The notes below the pieces were generated by a model that was not told the DNA's origin, did no database searches, and saw nothing but the letters and a program-made list of their open reading frames with translations. A DNA stretch of 64,000 nucleotides from JAIEPW01 sp964471915 (GTDB lineage: Bacteria; Acidobacteriota; Terriglobia; Bryobacterales; Bryobacteraceae), in assembly GCA_964471915.1 (NCBI GenBank), contig CAYYID010000002.1, positions 138,500 through 202,499 on the forward strand, given 5' to 3'. The translations under genes and the position numbers were made by a program. Within the stretch, counting starts at the first letter, position 1. Every line of letters starts with the position of its first letter. Positions 1 to 8,860 of the stretch are shown in pieces.

Positions 1-517
1 CCGCGGCGCCCTCCACTAAGCCAAGAAGCAAGACGATGCACAGCACGTCGCCCAGCGCCGATTCCATCACCAGCGCCGTGCCCAGCGGCTCCCGCATCTG
101 CATGCTCTTCACCAGCGGAATCACCACCGCGGCGCTCACGCCGCCGAGGATGGCGCCGGCCATCCAGGCGGTCATCGGAGGAACTTTCAGGAGATATACC
201 GCAGCGAAGTAGGTGGCCAGCACGGTCACGATCAGCGTGGGGAAGGTGAGCCAGAGGGTCGGGCGGATGGCGCGGCGCAGCACCGGGGGATCCAGGGCGA
301 TGCCGCCCTCAAAAAGGATGACGATCAGCGCCAGCGTGGACATCACCCGGCCCACCTGGCCGAAGTCGGCGGGTTGGACGAGGTGGCCGACCGGACCGAG
401 GAGGATCCCCAGGCCCATCAAGAGAAGGACGTCGGGAATCCGGGTGCGCTGGAACACCGCGGTGAAGAAGTGGGCGAGGAAGACCAGGAGTCCGATTGCG
501 AGGATGATTCCGGCCAT
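1..517 (-). CDS. Cation/proton antiporter, N-terminal part (runs off the window)
   Basis: The first 172 residues read as a polytopic membrane protein beginning M-A-G-I-I-L-A-I-G-L-L-V-F. Hydrophobic helices follow, with the stretch 'IPDVLLLMGLGILLGP' and later 'GAILGGVSAAVVIPLVKSM'. This is the pattern of the CPA1/CPA2 sodium(potassium)/proton exchanger family, which swaps cytoplasmic cations for protons across the inner membrane. The 3' end lies outside the window, so any C-terminal regulatory domain cannot be seen. The gene sits about 27 bases downstream of a tRNA-Arg on the same strand and may share its transcript. The family is clear; the transported ion is not. Confidence 0.8.
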   Translation of the reverse strand, partial: MAGIILAIGLLVFLAHFFTAVFQRTRIPDVLLLMGLGILLGPVGHLVQPADFGQVGRVMSTLALIVILFEGGIALDPPVLRRAIRPTLWLTFPTLIVTVLATYFAAVYLLKVPPMTAWMAGAILGGVSAAVVIPLVKSMQMREPLGTALVMESALGDVLCIVLLLGLVEGAA

Positions 518-543
518 GACGAATTGGCCGAGTATACCAGGAG

Positions 544-620
544 TGGCGCGCCCGGAGAGACTCGAACTCCCGACCTACTGGTTCGAAGCCAGTCGCTCTA
601 TCCGGCTGAGCTACGGGCGC
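544..620 (-). tRNA. tRNA-Arg (anticodon TCG)
   Basis: On the minus strand the sequence folds as a cloverleaf. The acceptor is GCGCCCG paired with CGGGCGC, the anticodon stem ACTGG/CCAGT closes the loop CTTCGAA, and the T arm contains GTTCGAGTC. The anticodon TCG reads CGN arginine codons. The discriminator is G and the CCA end is encoded (bases 546-544). Confidence 0.95.
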
Positions 621-652
621 GCGTCGAGACCATGATAACGCTAAAGAACCCC

Positions 653-680
653 TTGACAGGTGTGTTGTATTAATTATACA
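653..680 (+). promoter_or_regulatory. Promoter with overlapping 15-bp dyad, XRE regulator gene
   Basis: A perfect -35 hexamer TTGACA (653-658) is followed after 16 bases by TATACA (675-680). The inverted repeat TGTAT-TAATT-ATACA (666-680) covers the -10 element, which fits autorepression by the HTH protein encoded just downstream. The predicted start of transcription, about 687, is only a few bases before the ATG at 690, so the mRNA would be leaderless or nearly so. Confidence 0.65.
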
Positions 681-689
681 CTGTGATTT

Positions 690-965
690 ATGGATACGGC
701 AAACGGTAAGGTAAACTCCCAAGCCAAGCTCTATAACCGTATCGCCGTCCTGCGCGTTGAGCGTCATCTGAGCCGCCAGCAACTGGCCGATGCCCTCGGC
801 GTGAACTACCAGACAGTCGGCTACATGGAGCGGGGCGACTACAACCCGAGCCTGGAGCTGGCGTTCCGTGCGAGCGAGTTTTTCGGCCTGCCGATCGAGG
901 CGATCTTCTCGCGCGAACCTTTCCGTCCCTTGAGTGACGAGCTGTATCAGAGAGATAAGCGATGA
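690..965 (+). CDS. XRE-family helix-turn-helix regulator
   Basis: This 91-residue protein is mostly one Cro/CI-type HTH domain, about residues 14-72. The recognition segment is 'LSRQQLADALGVNYQTVGYM', followed by 'ERGDYNPSLELAFRASEFF'. Small regulators of this kind often control themselves and a partner membrane protein. The next gene starts inside the stop codon (ATGA overlap), so the two are co-translated. No Shine-Dalgarno sequence is visible, in line with a near-leaderless transcript. The family is secure; the DNA target is inferred from the dyad over its own promoter. Confidence 0.9.
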   Translation: MDTANGKVNSQAKLYNRIAVLRVERHLSRQQLADALGVNYQTVGYMERGDYNPSLELAFRASEFFGLPIEAIFSREPFRPLSDELYQRDKR

Positions 966-1438
966 GTATCGATTTTCGCAAGCAGAGCGGGCGCCGGGTA
1001 CTGGTGGTGGCAACGTATGCGGGTTACGCTGCCCTAATCGCAGCTTTGGCGCTTGGGCGGACGATGCATCCGGGTTTCGCGCTGGCGGCGCTGCCCTGCG
1101 GCGCGCTGTTCGTGCTGGCGCTGTGGCGACTGGTGCGCGCCACGCGGCCGTACTCGGACGAAATGGCAGGCACGAAGCTGCCGGTGTTCGACGAGCGGCA
1201 GGACATGGTGCGGGGCCGGGCCAACGTGCGGGCGTACCAGATCTTCTCCGGGGTGGCGACGTTGTGGATTTTCTACCAGGCCCTGGCCACCGACCTGCAG
1301 CGCAAGTTCCCGGTATGGCTGCCGAGCACGTGGGATGAGCATCAGGTGGTGGTGTGGACCACGCTGCTGCTGGCGCTGACGCTGCCGGCGGCGATTGTCG
1401 CGTGGACGGAACCCGATCCGGTGGAGCAGGACGTCTAA
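962..1438 (+). CDS. Four-helix membrane protein paired with XRE regulator
   Basis: The protein has 158 residues and about four hydrophobic segments (near 10-30, 35-55, 90-108 and 128-146). Between the second and third is a cytoplasmic-looking stretch 'FDERQDMVRGRANVRAYQI'. A 'DER' motif followed by basic residues recurs in small membrane proteins of the DUF2178 type that are encoded beside XRE regulators. That resemblance is from memory of the pattern and is not proven. Its start overlaps the regulator's stop by four bases. Biochemical function is unknown; a role in sensing or immunity for the regulator is plausible. Confidence 0.75.
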   Translation: MSIDFRKQSGRRVLVVATYAGYAALIAALALGRTMHPGFALAALPCGALFVLALWRLVRATRPYSDEMAGTKLPVFDERQDMVRGRANVRAYQIFSGVATLWIFYQALATDLQRKFPVWLPSTWDEHQVVVWTTLLLALTLPAAIVAWTEPDPVEQDV

Positions 1439-1461
1439 GAACCGAGAGACACTGAGAAGAC

Positions 1462-2730
1462 ATGCGTTTCCTAACGTTTTTACTGGGCACGGGACTGTAC
1501 GCACAGGCGGTGCTGGCGCCCGCCGACGTGGCGCTGAACGTCGCGTCGTTCGACAAGGTCTGGACGACGATCAAGAACAAGCACTGGCAGGACAAGCCGG
1601 GCGGGCTGGATTGGGACGCCATCCGGGCGGAGTACCGTCCGCAAGTGGAGCGTGCCAAGACCATGCGGGAAGCCCGCGCGGCGATGTCGGCGATGCTGGG
1701 GCGCCTGAAGCAGACGCACTTCGGGATCCTGGCGGCGGACGATTACGGCGATTTGGGCGACATCCCCGGGGGTGACGCCTGGATCGGGATCGACATTCGC
1801 GTGATCGGGAATCAGTGCGTGGTGACGGCGGTGGAGGCGGAATCGCCGGCGGCGCGGGCGGGGGTGCGGCTGGGTTGGGCGATTGAGGCGATCGACGGGA
1901 AGAAACTGGCTCCGATTATCGACCGGATCCGGAAGACCGCGACGCACGATGCCGAGTTGATGCTGTATGGCCCGCTGATGGCGCGGCTGCAGGGACAGCC
2001 GGGGAGCTTCGCGGAGGTCGCGTTCCTGGACGGGAGCAATCAGCGGCGGCAGATGAAGATCGAACGGGTGCAGCCCAAGGGCCAACTGGCGAGCTTCGGC
2101 TATCTGCCGCCGATGCTGGTGACTCTGGACACGAAGAAACTCCCGGAGAACGTCGGGCTTGCCGCGTTGAACATCTTTCTGGATCCGGGGCGGGTGCTGC
2201 CGGCGTTCGGGGATTTCGTCCAGAGCTGCGGGGGCTGCAAGGGGCTGATCATTGACCTGCGCGGCAATCCGGGCGGCATCGGCGCCATGGCGATGGGCAT
2301 GGCAGGGTGGCTGGTGGACACGCCGGGCAAGCGGCTGGGCGTGATGCAGATGCGCGAGAACGAGCTGAAGTTCGTGATTTTCCCGCGGGCGGAGACGTTC
2401 GAGGGTCCGGTGGCGATCCTGCTGGATGGGGCTTCGGCTTCGACCTCGGAGATCTTCGCCGGGGGCATGAAGGACCTGGGACGCGCGAAGATTTTCGGAA
2501 CCCGGTCGGCGGCGGCGGCGTTGCCCTCTTCGATTGAGAAACTGCCGAATGGCGACCGGTTCCAGTATGCCCAGGCGAATTACATATCCGAGGGTGGCAA
2601 GCCGCTGGAAGGACTCGGCGTCATCCCCGATTTCGAGGTGCGCCTCACGCGTGAGGCGCTGTTGGAGGGCCGGGATCCCGTGGTGGATGCCGCGGTCCAG
2701 TGGATTTTGAAACAGGAGAAGAAACAGTGA
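1462..2730 (+). CDS. Secreted S41-family peptidase with PDZ domain
   Basis: This is a 422-residue serine peptidase of the C-terminal-processing/tricorn-like S41 family, exported by an N-terminal signal peptide (about residues 1-16, ending A-Q-A). An N-terminal helical part is followed by a PDZ domain (about 105-190, 'AESPAARAGVRLGWAIEAID') and the peptidase core (about 235-415). The core contains 'GLIIDLRGNPGG' and the nucleophile segment 'GASASTSEIFAGGM' near residue 325. The lysine of the CtpA Ser-Lys dyad is not evident: the expected G-x-x-T-x-G-K region reads 'GTRSAAAALPSS'. That resembles the non-CtpA S41 branch. It is translationally coupled to the next gene by a GTGA overlap. Confidence 0.9.
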   Translation: MRFLTFLLGTGLYAQAVLAPADVALNVASFDKVWTTIKNKHWQDKPGGLDWDAIRAEYRPQVERAKTMREARAAMSAMLGRLKQTHFGILAADDYGDLGDIPGGDAWIGIDIRVIGNQCVVTAVEAESPAARAGVRLGWAIEAIDGKKLAPIIDRIRKTATHDAELMLYGPLMARLQGQPGSFAEVAFLDGSNQRRQMKIERVQPKGQLASFGYLPPMLVTLDTKKLPENVGLAALNIFLDPGRVLPAFGDFVQSCGGCKGLIIDLRGNPGGIGAMAMGMAGWLVDTPGKRLGVMQMRENELKFVIFPRAETFEGPVAILLDGASASTSEIFAGGMKDLGRAKIFGTRSAAAALPSSIEKLPNGDRFQYAQANYISEGGKPLEGLGVIPDFEVRLTREALLEGRDPVVDAAVQWILKQEKKQ

Positions 2731-3476
2731 TCCGAATGATACTTCCGGCCGCGCTCGCCGCGGCCACCGCGCTTGCGCAGAGTCCGCTGCCGGCCGGCGA
2801 GTCGCTGATGGAGCGTTTTGTCGCCGTGACGGGAGGCCGCGCGGCGTATGAGGCGCGGAAATCCGAGGCCGTCACCGGCCGCGTGGAGTTCGTCGGCCAG
2901 GGCGTCACCGGCAAGGTGTCGGCGTATTCGGCTCCGGGGAAGACGTATCTGTCGATGGACATCGAAGGCGTCGGCAAGATTGAGCAGGGTTTGGTGGACG
3001 GCGTGGCGTGGGAACGTTCCGCGATGATGGGGGCGCGCGTCAAAGAAGGAGAGGAATTGGCCCAGACGAAGCGTGATTCGCAGTTCAATGCGCCGATCCT
3101 GTGGCGGGAGCTCTATGCCAAAGCTGAGACCACGGCCCTCGAGACGGTGGAGGGCGAGGAGTGCTTCAAGGTGGTGTTGACGCCCAAGGGGTCCGGGAAG
3201 CCGGAGACGCTGCATTTCTCGAAGGCGTCGGGGCTGCTGGTGAAGCGGACGCAAGTGGCGGTTTCACCGCTGGGGGAGATTCCGGCGGAGCAGATTCTGT
3301 CGGAGTACAAGGAATACGGTGGGGTGAAGCTGCCGTCGAAGCTGATCCAAAAGGCCGCTGGACAACAGATCGCCATCTACACGGACACCGTGGAAGCGAA
3401 CGGAGAGATCCCGGCCGATAAGTTCGCGCTGCCCGCCGAGATCCAGAAGCTGCTGGCGAAGCAGAAGAAGCAGTGA
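2727..3476 (+). CDS. Secreted LolA-like/outer-membrane lipoprotein-sorting-like protein
   Basis: This is a 249-residue exported protein (signal peptide 'MILPAALAAATALAQS'). The rest is beta-rich with short repeating motifs such as 'VTGRVEFVGQGVTGKVSAY' and 'EYKEYGGVKLPSKLI'. These patterns are typical of the large periplasmic group annotated as outer-membrane lipoprotein-sorting-like, common in acidobacteria. No LolA-specific catalytic feature exists to check. I take the GTG at 2727, which overlaps the protease stop and sits behind GGAGAAG; an ATG at 2736 is the alternative. Being coupled to the S41 protease suggests a joint envelope role, but the function is unknown. Confidence 0.75.
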   Translation: MIRMILPAALAAATALAQSPLPAGESLMERFVAVTGGRAAYEARKSEAVTGRVEFVGQGVTGKVSAYSAPGKTYLSMDIEGVGKIEQGLVDGVAWERSAMMGARVKEGEELAQTKRDSQFNAPILWRELYAKAETTALETVEGEECFKVVLTPKGSGKPETLHFSKASGLLVKRTQVAVSPLGEIPAEQILSEYKEYGGVKLPSKLIQKAAGQQIAIYTDTVEANGEIPADKFALPAEIQKLLAKQKKQ

Positions 3477-3488
3477 TCCCACGGGGGT

Positions 3489-3537
3489 GAGGACTCGCGG
3501 CAGCCAATCGGCTAGACTGGCTTGCATGCGAGTCCTC
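3489..3537 (+). promoter_or_regulatory. Leader hairpin spanning the start codon of the next gene
   Basis: GAGGACTCGC (3489-3498) is perfectly complementary to GCGAGTCCTC (3528-3537), with an inner AGCCA/TGGCT pair. The ATG at 3526 lies at the foot of the right arm. The best Shine-Dalgarno-like run (GGGGGTGAGG, 3483-3492) lies before the hairpin, so folding would change its distance to the start codon. Confidence 0.4.
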
Positions 3538-3984
3538 GCCCTCTTTGCCGTTGCTTTCGCTGTTACCGCGCAGGAAGCCCCGCCCGTCGCCCTCACGCCC
3601 GCCGAGAAAGCCTTTCAGGATTCCCTCACCAACGTCCAGCTCGTGGGCTTCTTCACCACGGGCGATTCGGACAAGCTCTCCGGCGATAAGTACACCATCG
3701 AGCGGATCAGCAAGGTGAAGGACGACGTCTGGAAGTTCGAGGCGCGGATTCAGTACAACGGCAAGGACTTCAAGGTCGGGCTGCCGGTGCCCGTGAAGTG
3801 GGCCGGCGACACCCCGGTGATTTCGGTGACGAAGTTCGCCATTCCGGGTTACGGCGTGTTCGACGCCCGCGTCGTCGTGTATGGCGGCGACTATGCTGGA
3901 ACGTGGTCCGGCGGCAAGGCCGGCGGCAAGATGTTCGGCAAGATCGTGAAGCTCGAAGCGGTTCCCGCGGATCCGGCCAAGTGA
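3526..3984 (+). CDS. Secreted hypothetical protein
   Basis: The protein has 152 residues, with a signal peptide 'MRVLALFAVAFAVTAQ' and then a soluble domain of about 135 residues containing 'FFTTGDSDKLSGDKYTIERI' and 'YNGKDFKVGLPVPVKWAGDT'. I do not recognise a named family, though lipocalin-like beta structure is possible. A GTG at 3487 would add 13 basic residues. I prefer 3526 because it gives a standard signal peptide. It overlaps the following asparaginase-like gene by four bases (GTGA), so the two are probably translated together. Confidence 0.7.
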   Translation: MRVLALFAVAFAVTAQEAPPVALTPAEKAFQDSLTNVQLVGFFTTGDSDKLSGDKYTIERISKVKDDVWKFEARIQYNGKDFKVGLPVPVKWAGDTPVISVTKFAIPGYGVFDARVVVYGGDYAGTWSGGKAGGKMFGKIVKLEAVPADPAK

Positions 3985-4487
3985 CGCGCCGCATCTACCT
4001 GATCTCCACCGGCGGCACGATCGAGAAGGTCTACCACGAGCCGACCGGATCCGCGGTGAACCACGAAGGCAAGATCAAGAAGTACCTGGAGCGCCTGCGG
4101 CTGCCGGATACCGAGATCGATGTCCTGAGCGTGCTGAACAAGGACTCGTTGGAGATGACCGCGGCGGACCGCGACCTGGTGCTGGCCGTGGTTTCCGCGC
4201 GGCTGCAAGATCCCGCTCCGGTGGTGATCACACACGGCACGGACACGATGGTGGAGACGGGACTGCGCCTCAAAGAGGGGCTGCCGGATTTGAAGGCGCC
4301 CGTGATCCTCACCGGCGCGATGACGCCGCTCGGGTTCGAGAACACCGACGGACTGCAGAACCTGACCGAGGCGCTGTTCGCGACGCGGTTCCTGCCTGCC
4401 GGCGTCTGGCTGGTGATGCACAACCAGGCGTATGCGATCGATCGCGTGCGCAAGAACCGCGAGTCCGCCCGGTTCGAGTCCATCTGA
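3981..4487 (+). CDS. Asparaginase-like protein, N-terminal domain only
   Basis: The 168 residues match the N-terminal domain of L-asparaginase, which hydrolyses asparagine to aspartate and ammonia. The nucleophile motif 'STGGTIEK' is at residues 9-16, the second catalytic motif 'THGTDTMVETG' is near 84-94, and 'ILTGAMTPLGFENTDGLQNL' follows. Full-length bacterial asparaginases are about 330 residues, with a C-terminal domain that completes the active site of a neighbouring subunit; here the frame ends after the first domain. Short proteins of this kind do occur in other bacteria, so this need not be a broken gene. The GTG start overlaps the previous stop. Confidence 0.8.
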   Translation: MTRRIYLISTGGTIEKVYHEPTGSAVNHEGKIKKYLERLRLPDTEIDVLSVLNKDSLEMTAADRDLVLAVVSARLQDPAPVVITHGTDTMVETGLRLKEGLPDLKAPVILTGAMTPLGFENTDGLQNLTEALFATRFLPAGVWLVMHNQAYAIDRVRKNRESARFESI

Positions 4488-4490
4488 GAT

Positions 4491-4519
4491 TTGGCGCGTC
4501 TGCGCAGGGCCGATACAAT
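4491..4519 (+). promoter_or_regulatory. Probable sigma-70 promoter of mnmG
   Basis: TTGGCG (4491-4496), a 17-base spacer, then TACAAT (4514-4519). Transcription would begin near 4526, six bases before the ATG, again giving a very short leader. Confidence 0.5.
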
Positions 4520-4531
4520 GAAGCGATCGGC

Positions 4532-6372
<1,841 letters not shown>

Positions 6373-6376
<4 letters not shown>

Positions 6377-6954
6377 CGGAGTTCGGCGGCCTCTTGACGG
6401 AGCGGCTCCAGGGGATCCTGACCCCCACGGAGAAGCAACTGCACCAGATGGAGGCCCACTTCCAGCTTCTGCTGCGCTGGAACGCCAAGCTGAATCTGAC
6501 CAGGATCACAGGGCTTCCCGAGGCGGTTACCCGGCACTATGCCGAATCGGCCTTTCTGGCGGCCAACTTGCCGGACGAGGCCGGTCTGCGCATTGCGGAC
6601 ATTGGATCCGGGGGCGGCTTTCCTGGGGTCCCGCTGGCGATTCTGCGGCCGGATGCTCGGGTCGATTTGGTGGAGTCGCGGACCCGGAAGGCGGCGTTTC
6701 TTCGCGAGGCTGCGGCTGATCTGCGAAACTGCCATGTTCTAGCACAGCGTGCGGAGGACCTTGCGGGTCCTTACGACTGGCTGGTTTCCCGAGCGGTAAC
6801 GCCGCAAGAGGTTCTGGCATTACGGATCTCGCCTTGGGTGGCCTTGCTGGTGGGTCCGGAAGCGGCGGAAAGCCTCACGGAGCGTCGAATTCAGCTTCCA
6901 TGGCCGGGATCCGGGTATCTCGCGATCTCCTCGCACGTTCCACGTGAAACCTAG
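6373..6954 (+). CDS. rsmG: 16S rRNA (guanine527-N7)-methyltransferase RsmG
   Basis: RsmG methylates N7 of G527 in the 530 loop of 16S rRNA using S-adenosylmethionine. The 193-residue protein has the SAM-binding motif 'IADIGSGGGFPGVPLAI' near residues 73-89 and the RsmG signature 'RKAAFLREAA' after it. The C-terminal end is unusual in one respect: the last codons (V-P-R-E-T-stop) are also a parS-like site. Length is slightly under the usual 200-220, and the C-terminal strand region is shortened. It is co-translated with mnmG. Confidence 0.95.
6936..6951. promoter_or_regulatory. parS: parS-like centromere site 1
   Basis: The 16-mer CGTTCCACGTGAAACC matches the widely conserved chromosomal parS (TGTTTCACGTGAAACA) at 13 of 16 positions, including the whole central CACGTG and right-hand GAAAC. 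It lies inside the last codons of rsmG. ParB would load here and spread. Confidence 0.8.
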
Positions 6955-6973
6955 GGTTCCGCAGATCTTCGAA

Positions 6974-6989
6974 CGTTCCACGTGAAACT
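6974..6989. promoter_or_regulatory. parS: parS-like centromere site 2
   Basis: CGTTCCACGTGAAACT repeats the first site with one difference at the last base; the centres are 38 bases apart. It is in the 110-base gap between rsmG and parA, directly upstream of the partition genes it would serve. Confidence 0.8.
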
Positions 6990-7064
6990 TCAGTTTGGGC
7001 GAAGTTCGGCAGTAGTGGCGCAAAGCCTCCGCTCCTGCTACGATCACTACTTCGAAGGTACCTC

Positions 7065-7859
7065 GTGTCACGAGTCATTGCTGTAGCCAATCAGAAGGGC
7101 GGGGTCGGGAAGACGACCACCGCTATCAATCTTGCCGCGTCGCTGGCTGCCAATGACATGCGAGTGCTGCTCATCGACTCGGACCCCCAGGGCAATTCGA
7201 CCACCGGCCTCGGCGTCACGAAGTCGGATGACAAGCCAACCACGTACGACGTGCTGATGCATCGCATCGGTATCCCCGAGGCAGCCGTCAAGACGGAGTG
7301 CGAGGGTCTGGAGATCGTTCCGGCCGACAAGAACCTAGTTGCCGCCAACATCGAACTCGTCGACGTTCCCCTGCGCGAATCGAAGTTGCGCCTGGCGCTG
7401 GAAGCCTGCCGGTCTTCGTACGACTTTGTGATCATCGACTGTCCCCCGGCACTCGATCTCCTGACCTTGAACGCACTGGTCGCGGCGGATTCGGTGCTGA
7501 TCCCCATTCAGTGCGAGTTCTTTGCGCTCGAAGGGATCTCGCAGCTCATGGACACCGTAACCAGGGTGCAAGAGAGCTTTGGGCACAATCTCACCATCGA
7601 AGGTATCCTGCTGACGATGTTCGACGACCGCACCAACCTGGCGCGCCAGGTTGCCGACGACCTTCGCGAGTTCTTTAAGGACGACATCTTCGAAACCGTC
7701 ATTCCCCGCAGCATCCGGCTGGCGGAAGCGCCGAGCTACGGCAAGCCGATCCTCACCTACGATCCGCGCTCGCGCGGCGCGGAATGTTACATCAAGTTAG
7801 CCAAGGAAGTACTTTATAATGAGCAACTTAGGAGACAATCCGCGCAGAGCGCTGGGTAA
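7065..7859 (+). CDS. parA: Chromosome partition ATPase ParA (Soj)
   Basis: ParA binds DNA non-specifically in its ATP form and pulls ParB-parS complexes apart during chromosome segregation. The 264-residue protein has the deviant Walker A box 'KGGVGKTTTAINLAAS' (residues 11-26), the A' motif 'VIIDCPPALDLLTLNAL' and 'SEAPSYG'-type region 'LAEAPSYGKPI'. It lacks the N-terminal HTH of plasmid type Ia ParA, so it is the chromosomal Soj type. The GTG start follows an AAGG. It overlaps parB by 41 bases, which makes translational coupling likely. Confidence 0.96.
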   Translation: MSRVIAVANQKGGVGKTTTAINLAASLAANDMRVLLIDSDPQGNSTTGLGVTKSDDKPTTYDVLMHRIGIPEAAVKTECEGLEIVPADKNLVAANIELVDVPLRESKLRLALEACRSSYDFVIIDCPPALDLLTLNALVAADSVLIPIQCEFFALEGISQLMDTVTRVQESFGHNLTIEGILLTMFDDRTNLARQVADDLREFFKDDIFETVIPRSIRLAEAPSYGKPILTYDPRSRGAECYIKLAKEVLYNEQLRRQSAQSAG

Positions 7860-8727
7860 GGGTCTGTCGGCCCTCCTGCCACAGAAGACGTCGGTTGCCG
7901 CGCCCGCCGCCGCGCCGCCCGTTCCGCCAACCACGACGCTCCGCCTGGACGCAATCCAACCGAACCCCGTTCAGCCGCGCAACCACTTCCGGAGCGAAAA
8001 ACTCGAGGAGTTGGCGCAGTCGATCCGCGTTCACGGGATCCTGCAGCCGCTGATCGTGCGCCGTTCGGGCGATGGCTATCAACTGGTCGCCGGCGAGCGG
8101 CGGTGGCGTGCGGCGAAAATCGCCGAGATCACCGAGGTTCCGGTGGTGGTTCAGGAGATCGCCGACGCGCAGCTCCTGGAACTGGCTCTGATTGAGAACA
8201 TCCAGCGCGAGGACCTCAACCCCATCGAGACCGCGCAGGCTTACGATCGCCTGCTTCGGGACCTCGGCCTCCTGCACGATGACCTCGCGAAGCGGACCGG
8301 CAAAGACCGGACCACTATCACCAACACGGTCCGGCTTCTCAAACTGCCTCCGGAAGTGCAGATCCTGCTGGCGGAGAGCCGGCTATCGCAAGGCCACGGC
8401 CGCGCGCTACTGGGGTTGCCGACGCCGGAGCTGCAAATCGAGGTGGCCGAGAAAGCCGTCGCCCAGGGACTCTCGGTGCGGCAAGTGGAACGCATGGTCC
8501 AGCAGCTCGCCGAGCCTTCCGCGGAGCGAACCGCCAAGAAAGAAAAAAAACAGGACCCCAACGTCCGGGCCGCGGCCGAGGAACTGGAGCGCGTGCTGCA
8601 GACGCGCGTGCGGATCGTGGAACAGAGCGATCAGCGGGGCCGGATCGAGATCGAGTATTACTCCCAGGATGACTTGGATCGGATTTACACTTTGATCGTG
8701 GGAGATGGTGCCGGCGGTAGGAATTGA
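7819..8727 (+). CDS. parB: Chromosome partition protein ParB (Spo0J)
   Basis: ParB is the CTP-dependent clamp that loads at parS and stimulates ParA. The 302-residue protein has the typical N-terminal ParA-activating stretch 'RRALGKGLSALLP', the ParB/Srx nucleotide domain with 'QPLIVRR' and 'GERRWRAAK' (near 92-100), the HTH 'LAKRTGKDRTTITNTVRLL', and a C-terminal dimerisation domain ending 'QDDLDRIYTLIVGDGAGGRN'. The last 22 bases are shared with the convergent tRNA gene, so its final residues are constrained by the tRNA acceptor and T arm. Confidence 0.96.
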   Translation: MSNLGDNPRRALGKGLSALLPQKTSVAAPAAAPPVPPTTTLRLDAIQPNPVQPRNHFRSEKLEELAQSIRVHGILQPLIVRRSGDGYQLVAGERRWRAAKIAEITEVPVVVQEIADAQLLELALIENIQREDLNPIETAQAYDRLLRDLGLLHDDLAKRTGKDRTTITNTVRLLKLPPEVQILLAESRLSQGHGRALLGLPTPELQIEVAEKAVAQGLSVRQVERMVQQLAEPSAERTAKKEKKQDPNVRAAAEELERVLQTRVRIVEQSDQRGRIEIEYYSQDDLDRIYTLIVGDGAGGRN

Positions 8728-8781
8728 ACCTACGACCTACGGATTATGAGACCGTCGCTCTAACCCCTGAGCTACGCCGGC
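8706..8781 (-). tRNA. tRNA with CAT anticodon (Met elongator or Ile2)
   Basis: The minus strand folds with acceptor GCCGGCG/CGCCGGC, D arm GCTC...GAGC, anticodon loop CTCATAA and T arm GTAGG-TTCAATT-CCTAC; discriminator A and an encoded CCA end (8708-8706). The anticodon CAT fits either elongator tRNA-Met or the lysidine-modified tRNA-Ile2. The anticodon stem has an unpaired T-T at its loop-closing position. The initiator type is excluded because there is no three-G-C anticodon stem. Confidence 0.92.
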
Positions 8782-8860
8782 GCACCCGGGAAGGCCACCT
8801 TCAGCGTAAGGAGGCGGCTGGCCCAGTGTCAAGCGGCCACTAGACCGAACGAGAGATTCC

